Part shown: positions 35,001 to 43,334 of the stretch, piece by piece
Numbering within the stretch: the stretch's first letter is position 1
Layout: every line of letters starts with the position of its first letter
NCBI GenBank assembly: GCA_016217595.1
Contig: JACRHS010000021.1
Coordinates: 157,156 to 221,155, forward strand
Origin: Opitutia bacterium
GTDB lineage: Bacteria; Verrucomicrobiota; Verrucomicrobiia; Opitutales; Opitutaceae
Length of the DNA: 64,000 nt
Direction: 5' to 3'
Position numbers and translations under genes: made by a program
The notes under the pieces: model-generated
Database searches by the model: none
Seen by the model: only the letters and a program-made list of their open reading frames with translations
Told to the model about the DNA's origin: nothing

Positions 35001-35794
35001 CCGACCGACTTGAACGATTTGGGCAACGCGTAGATCGCGACCGACTCGATCTGCCGCAACACCGGGCTGGCGGGATTGCTCCGATCCAACCGCAGCACCG
35101 CGAACTTTCCATCGTACAACAACCCGATCTCCCGAATGCCATCGCCGTCGAAATCGCCCAACGCCAGCGCCACATCGCCGTAGGCGCTGCCGCCCACGAT
35201 CGGCCCCACCTCGAGCGCCGCCACGTCGGCCAGTTGCTGGTTCAGCACCAACAGCCGTATTTTCCCCTCCACGGGATACGCCACGACGATTTCGTCGTGC
35301 GGATTGCACTGCGCGTCCAGAGCACCGTCCACATCGCCCACCGCCAACGCCAGCTCGGGACAGGTCGCCGCCTGCGCGGGCAACTCCCGGCTCGGATTGC
35401 CCGTCACTTCGAGCAGGAGCGACACCGCGGGCTTATCCTCCCGGTAGTAACCGCGCACCACCTGCTCGGCGGCGCACTCGGTGATGTGCCCGGCGGCGGC
35501 CACGATCTTCTTGATCGCGAAAACGTTTTTCTGCGTGTCCGACTTGAGCGTCTTCCACGACTCCAGTTTGCCATCTGCCTGACGCCATTGCCGGGTCAGA
35601 TCGGTGTTGGTGGCAGGAAAATATGCCACGAGCTCGCGATGGCTGAAGAGCGTGTACTGCGACCGGTTCTGGAGCGGGTTGGCCTCGCCGGTCGATTTGC
35701 CGCGCGCGAGCCCGGCCTGACCAAGCGCTGAGCTTTGCAACATGCAGCCCGCCCAAAAGGCGGACCAACCAAGGAGACGGAGGGTAGATTTCAT
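32060..35794 (-). CDS. large secreted FG-GAP/VCBS protein
   Basis: A 1244-residue protein with an N-terminal signal (about 1-26). Three FG-GAP/VCBS units are visible: AVGDVDG (151-157), ALGDFDGDGIREIGLL (211-226) and VAGDFNGDGKEEVAIG (271-286), the last two with DxDxDG calcium-loop patterns, implying an integrin-like propeller. Residues 560-630 are Ser/Thr-rich with alternating polarity (SFSFGSSTTYSAKEAFTFG, then LKLGVKAEEKLKFEQNYKS), and a second such stretch lies near 765-850. Two CARDB-like beta domains end the protein. The Ser/Thr alternation recalls pore-forming beta-hairpins but no toxin family is recognised. Function unknown. It lies 60 bases upstream of a Gfo gene. Confidence 0.75.
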   Translation of the reverse strand: MKSTLRLLGWSAFWAGCMLQSSALGQAGLARGKSTGEANPLQNRSQYTLFSHRELVAYFPATNTDLTRQWRQADGKLESWKTLKSDTQKNVFAIKKIVAAAGHITECAAEQVVRGYYREDKPAVSLLLEVTGNPSRELPAQAATCPELALAVGDVDGALDAQCNPHDEIVVAYPVEGKIRLLVLNQQLADVAALEVGPIVGGSAYGDVALALGDFDGDGIREIGLLYDGKFAVLRLDRSNPASPVLRQIESVAIYALPKSFKSVGSAGKLVAGDFNGDGKEEVAIGYCLRDRADSAPESDDLIRVGTYKLRLRVAVFSSDLKITLGAEQSVPQQLILGVGPAFDMAAGVFRYDPQNGFDLNRRQIAFFYYCSNDLKKLTQLAVNLFEVSQSNQVSKVAWFGQALDNITDESGAMAAGHFLEMKAAAPTMDLALTYRIDNPRSANLLILRCGEKYQLTAAAQIPMGTMTLDKAHYSPTVPLPIVAADLLGDSYYLGAPTRVFVPQMITTRYVMYEPPKHIDYLPDDPNNLDGNWSVVNVSRKDDLWVCFGQGAEKIQEVTTKDTTSFSFGSSTTYSAKEAFTFGPSLLKLGVKAEEKLKFEQNYKSATEKIDASYEKVSVSYQDTTNIDDVLGYEIKALDIWRYPCYGLKDGAKCGFYEIVVPTASPLQHSGGMDCADWYQPRHENGNVLSYPYCPKGTKFQPADLGAYKAGGVTVLKDVLARDSRQIDGNQGTVSLNWSEQSGSEKAKSYEAKLARSFDISIGATAKLKYEWLLASGGPTVSYSASDETSTGNNCVTKVTNESSKGVTLSFPSSMDNDKSYHADTAIFVTNDGTMKVAQAVDPTGSSLGALWWKKYYWTRPDPALNLPSKFLWRDQQWVMNTDATRKRMRGLILHHKNQSTNLDEILGTALTDGDRIELTARVYNYSLHQSTGEFRVKFERVTYDAETGKQGTERTLIGYANGVRLAPMEMKEVTVEWNTAGLGGATADVKKDYVIYVTVDPDGAVKDDLHPQFRNGKEFVGGNNEGYWPWAAGISVYGKTRTDAAQPSTTTAANADVSLTERSLALMYAGGPQADDGVRLAPGRAQRLRLQIMADQSYPGFQFVHFRDNGKVFATKLVMGVAKGSSYVWVDWTPASEGEHRLTAEVVENRDDAKPGNNQDGLRVTVANRMANENRKYIWTVKYKSIGDNGSTRSYSFSDYAETLEQAQKAAATAFIPESGRKIADRSISVRLAGENDSKDVIP

Positions 35795-36544
35795 CGTCGG
35801 AAGAATGAGGCGCACAATTCTGGGATCATGCTGGCTGCCGAACCCCGGAAAACGCACTCCTGCTTCTGTCGGGCCATCAACGGCCTGAAAAGGCAATTCG
35901 CCCGCGCGCTCCGCCCCCGACACTCCCTGCCAAGACTGCTTAGCCAAGAGTCAGAGGCATGACGTCCTCTGCTTGGCCGTTTCATCCGTAGTTCCGCCGC
36001 GGGCGACCTGAGTCAATCGATAGGCCATTGCGCGCTCCTCTCTACCGGCCTTACTGGCAACCGCATGATTTTCCGCGTTTCCCCGCCCCGCCTCGGGCGC
36101 CTGGCTGGCTACGGCAGGCGTGCTCGCGATCATGAACTTGCTTGCCTGATGGCACTATGGACTGTGCCGGGCCAAACGGCTGAAACGACTGGGACACCTC
36201 TATGGGCATCACCTGTCGCCGACTCCGTAAATCCGACTCTGATTCCCTCTCCCGCCCAATCAGGTTTCCTCTCTGTATTGCTGGAACACCGGTTTGCGAG
36301 GTTGCCAACCACGAACCGGTCATGGCTCACGATTTGCAAGCATATCGATGACAGCCATTGCCTAGCTCATTTTTGGGCACAGCTAAGTTTTTTAAAAAAC
36401 CATAATATTGTGGCATGTGTACGATTTATTAACCCTTGCGCCGGTTGGCATTCTCCGGGATTTCGCGCATCATATTCTAGCTGAAAAGCCAGCTCGCTTT
36501 GCCATTTAACACCAGAAAAAAACGTTCCTTGTAAATATAATAAC
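35795..36544. other. gene-free spacer with base-composition shift
   Basis: The 750 bases between the divergent VCBS and carboxypeptidase genes hold no convincing coding region. Composition changes from GC-rich to AT-rich after about 36360. A TATAAT sequence at 36536-36541 lies only three bases before the carboxypeptidase ATG, too close for a normal leader. No tRNA, transposase remnant or long inverted repeat was found. Confidence 0.5.
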
Positions 36545-37924
36545 ATGATTAAAATCATATGCTTGGTTATAAGCGGGCTATTATTAACCCAGGTGTCTTT
36601 CGCGCAGAAAGCAGTTTCGGAAGAACATAAAAACACCTCCAGCGCTTCTGACGGCAAAGCCTCCATGCTGAAACACAAGCCTCTGGCCTTTTTAAAGGCG
36701 AAAGTTCATGACGGCAAAGTGCAGGTTAGATTTGTTAGAAAAGTATCCTTTTATAAAAAGGAGCTCAGCGATCTATTCAGCGAGTTTCGTATATACCGTA
36801 AAAAAGTCGATTTTGCCCTTCGCGAAGACAGTACGGAGTTTTGCGATGGGTTGTCATTCAGTGATGCGGAAATGATTTATAAAGGGCCCATCAAGCCCCA
36901 TGACAAAACTACCGGCGTTTTTATCTATACGGATGACAATGTTGCCGTTGGCCAAACATATGCTTATTGGGCTGCTGCGGCTTACGGCGACCCCATAGGT
37001 CCTTGTCCCGTGAAAATCAGAGATCCGCTAACGTGGTGGTCGGCCGATAAAATCTCGAAGGAAGTCTATGACCTGCAAAAATCATATCCCGAATCCATTA
37101 AGATTTCGATCCTGGGAAAAACTATAAAAGGCAGAGATATTTTAGGCATTGAAGCCGGCAGATCTGGAAGAAAAGTGGCGCTGGTTGGTGCCGTGCATGC
37201 TTCAGAGTCGGGGCCGGAATTGATAATTCCCGTGATAAGAGCCATCTTGGACAATCACAAAAGTGTTTTGAATGATATTTCCATTGTTGCCATACCCTGT
37301 GTCAATCTGGACAGAAGGCAAATGACGGCCGAAGGCGTTCCTTGGTATCTGCGCTCAAATTATGCCTTGGTAGATTTGAATCGCAATTTTCCTGCCGACT
37401 GGGAAATACCCGATTATTCATACGGCGGAAGCACCGCCGATCCTGATTTCGGGACTTATCGAGGTCCTGCACCTGCCAGCGAACCAGAAACACAGGCGGT
37501 TGCATCATTTGTGAAACAGCACCGGCCCTCGATGCTTTTAAGCTTTCACGCTTTGGGTGGCATTGCCGGCAGACTTTTCTTGGCGCCCCCAATACCGCCG
37601 GGAAATGAGATTTATAAAAAGAAGTATATAAAATTTTTCGAGGCTTATTCTCAAAGCTATTGCGCCGCATTTTCTGGTGACGATTATGCCGCGGGAGACT
37701 TGGAGAAGTACTTGCTCTTTAAGTCAAAACCCGGCACGTTGCCGACGTGGTGTCAAAAAGAATTTGGCATTCCCGCCTGTGATGTTGAGCTGCATCTGCA
37801 CAAAGAGCAGGAAAAAGCATTAACAGATGAGGTCAGTATAGAATTGCTTACACGAAACCAGCAGCAACACACGGCAGCTTTGCTAAATTTGTTGAAAATG
37901 ATGCGCGAAGATAAGTCCTTTTGA
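36545..37924 (+). CDS. secreted M14 zinc carboxypeptidase
   Basis: A 459-residue exported metallopeptidase. A signal peptide covers about 1-20 (SFA-Q). Residues 45-160 resemble a fibronectin-type beta domain. The M14 catalytic domain (about 165-450) has zinc ligands His218 and Glu221 in HASE and His335 in SFHALGG, substrate-binding Arg280 in DLNRNFP, and the general base Glu415 in CDVELHLH. These enzymes remove C-terminal residues from peptides or cell-wall fragments. The gene is much more AT-rich than its surroundings, with AAA/ATT-heavy codon use, suggesting acquisition by transfer. No Shine-Dalgarno sequence is visible. Confidence 0.88.
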   Translation: MIKIICLVISGLLLTQVSFAQKAVSEEHKNTSSASDGKASMLKHKPLAFLKAKVHDGKVQVRFVRKVSFYKKELSDLFSEFRIYRKKVDFALREDSTEFCDGLSFSDAEMIYKGPIKPHDKTTGVFIYTDDNVAVGQTYAYWAAAAYGDPIGPCPVKIRDPLTWWSADKISKEVYDLQKSYPESIKISILGKTIKGRDILGIEAGRSGRKVALVGAVHASESGPELIIPVIRAILDNHKSVLNDISIVAIPCVNLDRRQMTAEGVPWYLRSNYALVDLNRNFPADWEIPDYSYGGSTADPDFGTYRGPAPASEPETQAVASFVKQHRPSMLLSFHALGGIAGRLFLAPPIPPGNEIYKKKYIKFFEAYSQSYCAAFSGDDYAAGDLEKYLLFKSKPGTLPTWCQKEFGIPACDVELHLHKEQEKALTDEVSIELLTRNQQQHTAALLNLLKMMREDKSF

Positions 37925-38001
37925 AATATTAAGATATTCCGTGTAGGCATCTCACTTTAAACATTGGCATCTAATTATCACAATACTCTGTCTCATAAGT
38001 A

Positions 38002-38259
38002 TTATCTACCTGACCCTTTATTCCCAGCCCCTGACGATGCGGAAATCGACTCTTTCTTCGTGAACGAGACGCCGCCCAACCTCAGCCCCAACCATCCTCC
38101 TCCGACGACGATGAAGCCGACAGCCAAGAGCAGATATTTCGCCTGAAGAATCGTGAGGTCTGGAATTATTCGGGCGATCTCATCCAAGTATAATGCGCAC
38201 ACAGCCATCGCCAAAGCGGCAATCAGGATGACGATGAGGCCGGCACCTGAAAACCTCAC
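38002..38259 (-). CDS. small two-helix membrane protein
   Basis: An 85-residue protein with two predicted transmembrane segments (LIVILIAALAMAVCALYL and YLLLAVGFIVVGGGWLGL) joined by a short loop. It starts at GTG 38259, 51 bases after the DUF2007 gene on the same strand, so the two may be cotranscribed. No family recognised. Confidence 0.55.
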   Translation of the reverse strand: MRFSGAGLIVILIAALAMAVCALYLDEIARIIPDLTILQAKYLLLAVGFIVVGGGWLGLRLGGVSFTKKESISASSGAGNKGSGR

Positions 38260-38310
38260 GCCCGCCCGACAAATAGACTCTGAAGCTCTTCATCGTTCTT
38301 CCGCCAATCG

Positions 38311-38769
38311 TTAAAAGTCAGCCGACGGCACCGGTGGCGGCGGCGAAGAAGGAGGCGTCATGGCCGTTGTCTGTGCCATCTTTTCGGACATTCTTCCGCG
38401 AAGCGGCACATTGTGCGTCTTCTTGCAACGGTGGCAGTCGACAATCGCTCGCGTCATGGGAATCGGAATCTTCAAGAGCATGCATACTGCTCCGAAAACA
38501 CTCACTACTCGAACGTGAGTGGCGTCTGATCCGCAAAATGGACATCTGAGCAAGCCCTCTTCCGAAGGAGGCAATGCGACAATCTCCCGGGCAGTCGCGT
38601 AATTTTCATCAGGCACTTCTACCTTCACACCACCAATGGCATTCGAAAGCAGCCAATTGAATGTGACGGTATATTCGTCGCGAATAGTAGCAGGAATATC
38701 CGCGCTCATGAGCCGCGCAACGAGCACATGCGCTTCCGCAGGTGTTGAGTATACTGCAACGGTCTTCAT
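38311..38769 (-). CDS. DUF2007-like protein with zinc ribbon
   Basis: A 152-residue protein. The N-terminal 70 residues match the DUF2007 'signal transducing' pattern (VAVYSTPAEAHVLVARLMSADIPATIRDE, then VKVEVPDENYATAREIV). A zinc-ribbon-like segment follows with Cys76-x2-Cys79 and Cys112-x2-Cys115 around a hydrophobic insert. The tail is Pro/Ser-rich. Some DUF2007 proteins bind PII-type signalling partners, but the role here is unknown. Probably the first gene of a pair with the membrane protein downstream. Confidence 0.72.
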   Translation of the reverse strand: MKTVAVYSTPAEAHVLVARLMSADIPATIRDEYTVTFNWLLSNAIGGVKVEVPDENYATAREIVALPPSEEGLLRCPFCGSDATHVRVVSVFGAVCMLLKIPIPMTRAIVDCHRCKKTHNVPLRGRMSEKMAQTTAMTPPSSPPPPVPSADF

Positions 38770-38911
38770 TTCGCCGAAATACTATGGTGGCCAGAGGGGG
38801 GCATGGGCTGACAATGCCAATGTCTCTTGGAATGCGTGGAGGGCAGTATGGCTCGCTCAATCGATGTCTCTGTCAAGAGTCAACCCATGTCCCCTTTGGC
38901 TCTCACTTATT

Positions 38912-39361
38912 CTATTTTGTTGCCTTTTCTGAGGGTAAATCAGGAGTGAACACAGGAGTATATTCGCCCTTTAAAAACACGTCTGCTTGAAAGCCCCCTG
39001 CTTTCTTATCCCACCTTAACCAATAACCGAGAACTCGCTGACCGTCCTCCAACTCAATCAGACTTAGCCGCCAGGTTTTGGGTATGACTTTCTCCGCCGA
39101 ACTACCTTCTTCTGGCTCAATTACGATGCACCAGCCATCAAACCGCCATATGGTTGTGACCTTAGCACTGTAGGTTTTCCGGCCATCAAATACTCTTTGG
39201 TCAACTTCACATTTTCCATCTGCCCTGAAATTCAAAAACAGTGAACAGCCTGGTACAACCCGATACCACTTGCCGATCACATCGCAAGCACCTACCTGAG
39301 CTGCATCCAGTCGGCTGACATACAGTGCCGCGAATACAAGAAATACTCTCCAGATAGACAT
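38912..39361 (-). CDS. secreted lipocalin-like-size hypothetical protein
   Basis: A 149-residue protein with a signal peptide (about 1-20, LDA-AQ). The mature part is rich in beta-type strings: VIGKWYRVVPG, SLFLNFRADGKCEV, TTIWRFDGWCIVIEP and WRLSLIELEDGQRVLGYWLRW. It may be a small beta-barrel or META/lipocalin-type fold, but no family is recognised. Three Cys in the mature part could form a disulfide. It belongs to the lower-GC islet. Confidence 0.6.
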   Translation of the reverse strand: MSIWRVFLVFAALYVSRLDAAQVGACDVIGKWYRVVPGCSLFLNFRADGKCEVDQRVFDGRKTYSAKVTTIWRFDGWCIVIEPEEGSSAEKVIPKTWRLSLIELEDGQRVLGYWLRWDKKAGGFQADVFLKGEYTPVFTPDLPSEKATK

Positions 39362-39441
39362 AGGGGATAATTAGATTATGACGAACATTAGTTTTATGCG
39401 CGCGCGGAGGGAGCCCTCTGGCAACTGGATCGCCCTTCTTT

Positions 39442-39822
39442 TCATACGATTACTACCTTGCTGGCGCCTGCGTGGGTCGCGGCCTGAGTGAAAAGCCCAT
39501 TCGTGAACCCCATCAGGTCTTTCCGGATGTCAGGTCCAATAGATATCCTAAACGTAATCGTGCCGAAGGAGAAACCTCCTATCACGGCCCTGGCGCCATA
39601 GCGCATCATCACCTCCAGGACGCTGAACGAGTCGTCAAAGCTCTCGTCATCAAAGACGCGCGCCTCCGTACAGGTTCCGCCTTCAGCGGGTGGGGAGCCA
39701 ACGGATAAGACCCTCCTCTCCGGGGAGAGGTAAACCACCGGGCGAAATCGCGTTTCATTCATCCCGCAGGTGAAGCGGAATTCTTTCTTTGTCGCCGTCA
39801 GCTCTATAGTTTTGGCGAACAT
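39442..39822 (-). CDS. hypothetical protein, faintly MreB-N-terminus-like
   Basis: A 126-residue protein starting MFAKTIELTA, followed by RRVLSVGSPP, VFDDESFDDSFSVLEVMMRYGARAVIGG and a terminal HAGASKVVIV. The order of these strings faintly resembles short MreB-like 'rod shape-determining' proteins (N-terminal beta sheet, DF..AE helix, GA.KVV strand), but nucleotide-binding motifs are absent. I treat it as unknown. It lies 80 bases upstream of the secreted hypothetical gene on the same strand. Confidence 0.5.
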   Translation of the reverse strand: MFAKTIELTATKKEFRFTCGMNETRFRPVVYLSPERRVLSVGSPPAEGGTCTEARVFDDESFDDSFSVLEVMMRYGARAVIGGFSFGTITFRISIGPDIRKDLMGFTNGLFTQAATHAGASKVVIV

Positions 39823-40098
39823 GCATCCTCCGACGATCAGTGTTATTCACCCAAACCGCGTTTTACGGATGAAAACAACAAGTGTCTTTTATTATTATGG
39901 TTGCAGAAATAAATGTGCAATTTATCGGCTTGGGACATAGGGCGATCTCCGGCACGGTTTCGCATCTCGATCAAAGATAAAAGGACGGGCAAGGCGCTCA
40001 AAGTCGAGCTGATTGATGCCCCGGGTTTGTGGGGTGAACGGTGATTCCGGTTGGGCAAATGGCGGGTGATGCCAACGCCTGTTGATAATTTGACTCAA

Positions 40099-40124
40099 AC
40101 CCACGGGCGGGACGCCCGTGCCAC
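40099..40124 (+). repeat. REP-like palindrome, family B
   Basis: CACGGGCG (40102-40109) and CGCCCGTG (40113-40120) pair around a GGA loop, flanked by CC and CCAC. Same element at 43152, 49702, 61911 and 63740. Confidence 0.8.
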
Positions 40125-40170
40125 GCCGGACAAGAAGTCCAGAAATCAACAGACATTGGTATGATAACCA

Positions 40171-40220
40171 GGGGCGCCCGGCGGTGGGGCGGGGTTTATC
40201 CCCGCCGGTTTTGGCGCCCC
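40171..40220 (+). repeat. REP-like cruciform, family C
   Basis: Outer arms GGGGCGCC/GGCGCCCC (40171-40178, 40213-40220) enclose an inner CGGGG-TTTAT-CCCCG hairpin (40190-40204). It lies after the M16 protease gene and could also stop its transcription. Confidence 0.7.
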
Positions 40221-40260
40221 ACCATCGGCAGTCTATATAGCCTGGGTGGAAACTCTGCGG

Positions 40261-43086
40261 CTACGGTTTTGCCTCTGCGGCCGGGCGGACGAGCATCTGG
40301 CAGACGCGCGCGGGGGCGAGGTAGGTTTTGGCGAGCGCGGCGATCTCTTCCGTCGTCACCGCCTCGTAGTCGGCGTAGCGGGAACGGCACCAGTCGAGCA
40401 CGGCCGGCTTTTCCTGCGCCCGCGAGAGCACCGCCGCCAGCCAGTAGTGGTTGGTGCGCGCGCCTTCGCGCAGCGCCGTCAGGATGGGCAGTTTCGCGCG
40501 GGCGAGTTCGTCGGCTGTGACGCCGTGCTCGTGCAGATCGGCGGCGATCGCGAGAATCACGTCGGTCACGCGCTGCGCTTGCGCGGGATCGACCGTGACC
40601 TGCGCCAGCATGAAACCGTAATCGGTAAACGTGTCGCTCGGCAGGCTGCCCGCGCCGGGGCTGTAGGCCTCGCCCAGCTCCTGCCGCACTTTCAGGCGCA
40701 GGCGGTCCTGCAAGATTTCGCCGAGCACGTTGAGTCGGCGGGTGCGTTGCACGTCGCGGTTGTCGGTCGTCGGCCAGTAGAGCGCCACCACGCCTTTCGG
40801 GATCTTCGTGTCGACGCGGAATTCGCGCGTCAGGCCGGCGGCGGGGAACGCCACCTGACGCTCGGCGGTATACGCCGGTTTGGCGGTGCGCGCGGGCAGA
40901 GCCCCCAGCGTGCCCGCCACGGCGGCGATGACGGCGTCGGGGTCGAGTTCGCCCGCGAGCGCGATTTCGATCGGACCGGAGGCCAGTTGCGGGGCGAGCC
41001 ATTGCCGCACTTCTTCGAGCGTGCGGCCCATGATCGTCGCACGGTCGGGCAGGCCGAAACGCGGATCGTCGCAGGCGAGCAGGCGCGGCACCGCGGTCTT
41101 GAGCGGACCGTCGGGCGTGTGTTCGAGACTGTTGTAGAAATGCTCCAGCCCTTTGAGAATCTGCCGGAGCGCCTCGGGCCGGTAGCCGGGGTCGGTCAGA
41201 TAGGCGGCGATGAGCTGGCATTGCAGGAGCAAATCCTCGCGGTTGGTGGCGGCCTGAAAGAGCAGCGCATCGGTGCCCACGCGGAAATTGGTGCCCACGG
41301 TCTTGCCCGCGAGCAGGCGCTGGAGGTCGTCGAGGCTGTGCCGGCCGAGTCCGCCGGCGGTGAACGTGTTGCTCGCAAAGACGCCGAGCCCCGGCTGCGT
41401 GCGCGGCTCGGTCAACATGCCGGCGCCGACGCGCACGTTGATGCGAATGCAGTTCGCCTCGAAATCGGTTTTTTTGAAATTGAGCCGGACGCCGTTGGCA
41501 AACTCGACCAGCGTCACGCCGAGATCTGCGACCTCGGTGCGGTGCGCGATTTTGCCGGCCGGCCCGAAGTTGGTGTAGGCAAACGCGTCCTCGGCCACGG
41601 CCGCCGGCGCCGCCACTTTGACGGCGCGCGATTTCTCGTACGCCGCGGCGATGACCGCGGGAGCGTCGCCCTCGATCTTGGGGTTGCCGGTGACGAACAG
41701 GTAACGGTGCGGCGCGCTCCACGCGGCGCGCAGGGCGGCGGCGCAGGCGTCCGTGCTGGCGGAGTCGAGCGCCGGTTGAAACAGCGCCAGCTCATCGGCC
41801 GGCGTGGTGAACACCGTGCGCTCGACGAGACTCTGCACGAGCTCGCCCGCCAGCTCGTGCGAGCGGCGGGTGCTGGCGGTCTTGGCCGCCTGGTCGAGGG
41901 CGTTGCGGGTGTTGGCGACCGCCTCCTTGAGTTCGCCGGGTTGGAAACCGTGCTCCAACGCGCGCCGCAGCTCCTGCTCGGCCACGCCGAGGGCGGCCGC
42001 CCACTGCGCGGGCTGGCAGCTCACGTTGAGCGAGGCCTCGCGGTATAAATCGTATTGATCGTCGATCACCATCGCGGCGGAGGTGAACGGTGCGCCCTCG
42101 GTCTTGGCGAGGATGGCGAGCCGGCGGTTGACCATCGCGAGCGCGAGCGTGCGCGGCAGATATTTCAGGCGGTTGGCCGCGGTGTCGGGTTCGTCGACGC
42201 ACGGCGTGATCGTCGACAACGTCACGATAGTGCTCGGCGCCTCGGCCTCGGGATGGAAACGCACCTGCAAGCCCTGCGCGTCGGCGGGTTTCCCGAGCGC
42301 GGGGACCGGCCGGGCCGGTGCGCGGGCCGCGATGGGCTGCAACGCCTCGACGATGGCCTGCTCCATCGCGACGACCTCGAAATCGCCCACCGCCACCACC
42401 GCGATGCGGTCGGGGCGGTACCATGTGTCGTAGTAATCGAGAAACTCGGCGCGCGGCGCGCGGGAGATGACATCCTCCACGCCGATGGGCAACCGGGCGG
42501 GCACGCGCGTGCCGGCGAGCACGAACTCCATTTCGGCGATCATCGTGCGGTATTGCACCGAATCACGGGTGCGTTTCTCGGCGAGGATGACGCCGCGCTC
42601 GCGCTCGATCTCCTTCGCGTCGAGCAACAGGCCGCCCGCGTAGTCAGAAAAGACGCGCAACCCCTCGGCGAGCGTGGCGGACTTCGTGTCGGGCAGGTCG
42701 ATCATGTACACGGTGTGGTCGAACGACGTGTAGGCGTTGGTGTCGCCGCCGAAGTTCATCCCCATGCGTTGGAAAAATTCGATGAGCGTGCCGGGCGCGT
42801 AGTGCGCGCTGCCGTTAAACGACATGTGCTCGAGAAAATGCGCGAGGCCGCGCTGGGCGTCGGTCTCCATGAACGAGCCGGCGAGCACCATCAGGCGCAA
42901 CGCCGCGCGGCCCTTGGGCTCGGCGTTGGCGCGAACGACGTAGCGGATGCCGTTGGGCAACGTGCCGAAACGCACGGCGGGGTCGGGCTTGAGATCGCTC
43001 GCTTCGTGGGCAAACGGCAGGGCGGCGCGAGCCACGGACAACACGAGCAGGAACACCAACGCGCGCAAAAGGAGCATCGACTTCAT
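40261..43086 (-). CDS. secreted M16-family zinc peptidase
   Basis: A 941-residue inverzincin with a signal peptide (about 1-21, ARA-A). The first catalytic domain has the HxxEH motif His83-Phe-Leu-Glu86-His87, and the downstream EIERERGVILAEK segment (159-171) supplies the third zinc ligand. Two M16 core and C-terminal domain pairs fill the length, as in single-chain pitrilysin-type enzymes; the second half lacks HxxEH and is structural, which is normal. It probably degrades peptides in the periplasm. Palindromic repeats lie on both sides. Confidence 0.93.
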   Translation of the reverse strand: MKSMLLLRALVFLLVLSVARAALPFAHEASDLKPDPAVRFGTLPNGIRYVVRANAEPKGRAALRLMVLAGSFMETDAQRGLAHFLEHMSFNGSAHYAPGTLIEFFQRMGMNFGGDTNAYTSFDHTVYMIDLPDTKSATLAEGLRVFSDYAGGLLLDAKEIERERGVILAEKRTRDSVQYRTMIAEMEFVLAGTRVPARLPIGVEDVISRAPRAEFLDYYDTWYRPDRIAVVAVGDFEVVAMEQAIVEALQPIAARAPARPVPALGKPADAQGLQVRFHPEAEAPSTIVTLSTITPCVDEPDTAANRLKYLPRTLALAMVNRRLAILAKTEGAPFTSAAMVIDDQYDLYREASLNVSCQPAQWAAALGVAEQELRRALEHGFQPGELKEAVANTRNALDQAAKTASTRRSHELAGELVQSLVERTVFTTPADELALFQPALDSASTDACAAALRAAWSAPHRYLFVTGNPKIEGDAPAVIAAAYEKSRAVKVAAPAAVAEDAFAYTNFGPAGKIAHRTEVADLGVTLVEFANGVRLNFKKTDFEANCIRINVRVGAGMLTEPRTQPGLGVFASNTFTAGGLGRHSLDDLQRLLAGKTVGTNFRVGTDALLFQAATNREDLLLQCQLIAAYLTDPGYRPEALRQILKGLEHFYNSLEHTPDGPLKTAVPRLLACDDPRFGLPDRATIMGRTLEEVRQWLAPQLASGPIEIALAGELDPDAVIAAVAGTLGALPARTAKPAYTAERQVAFPAAGLTREFRVDTKIPKGVVALYWPTTDNRDVQRTRRLNVLGEILQDRLRLKVRQELGEAYSPGAGSLPSDTFTDYGFMLAQVTVDPAQAQRVTDVILAIAADLHEHGVTADELARAKLPILTALREGARTNHYWLAAVLSRAQEKPAVLDWCRSRYADYEAVTTEEIAALAKTYLAPARVCQMLVRPAAEAKP

Positions 43087-43151
43087 GATGCCCGCAAAGA
43101 AGCCCGCCTCGCCGCCAACCGCAAACGCCGAATGCAGGCGGATGCCGAACC

Positions 43152-43197
43152 CACGGGCGAGACGCCCGTGCCACGTGGCATGGGCGTCTCGCCCATG
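43152..43197 (+). repeat. paired inverted REP-like palindromes, family B
   Basis: CACGGGCG-AGA-CGCCCGTG (43152-43170) is followed nine bases later by an opposite-orientation variant CATGGGCG-TCT-CGCCCATG (43179-43197). This is a BIME-like head-to-head pair between the M16 and valS genes. Confidence 0.8.
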
Positions 43198-43290
43198 TCA
43201 GAGGAAACCTTCGCCAAAACAAAAGACCGTGCCTTGGTATGAACCGCGTTGGTGGAGCGGCTTGTCCTCAAGACGCTCAGCGCAGACTGC

Positions 43291-43318
43291 GGCGGGGTTC
43301 GGCGACCCCGCCCTACAG
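43291..43318 (+). repeat. REP-like palindrome, family A
   Basis: GGCGGGGT/ACCCCGCC (43291-43298, 43305-43312) pair around the loop TCGGCG and are followed by CTACAG. Identical core at 47596 and, reversed, at 63922. Confidence 0.82.
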
Positions 43319-43334
43319 TCCGGACAACGGAAGA

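Larger units (their letters stand above)
39823..40260. other. spacer with REP-like elements
   Basis: This 438-base space has no supported gene. It contains a family B palindrome at 40102-40124 and a large family C cruciform at 40171-40220. A 43-codon plus-strand frame at 39912-40043 (ending LIDAPGLWGER) may be a decayed gene fragment but shows no domain. GC rises back to the chromosomal level here, marking the islet's edge. Confidence 0.5.

Noticed and set aside
35795..36544. Genes or tRNA in the 750-base spacer
   Set aside because: The short open frames on both strands are low in coding signal, and no cloverleaf could be folded by eye.
39912..40043. Small plus-strand gene of 43 codons (ending LIDAPGLWGER)
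   Set aside because: Short, no domain, no ribosome-binding site; more likely a decayed fragment or chance frame.
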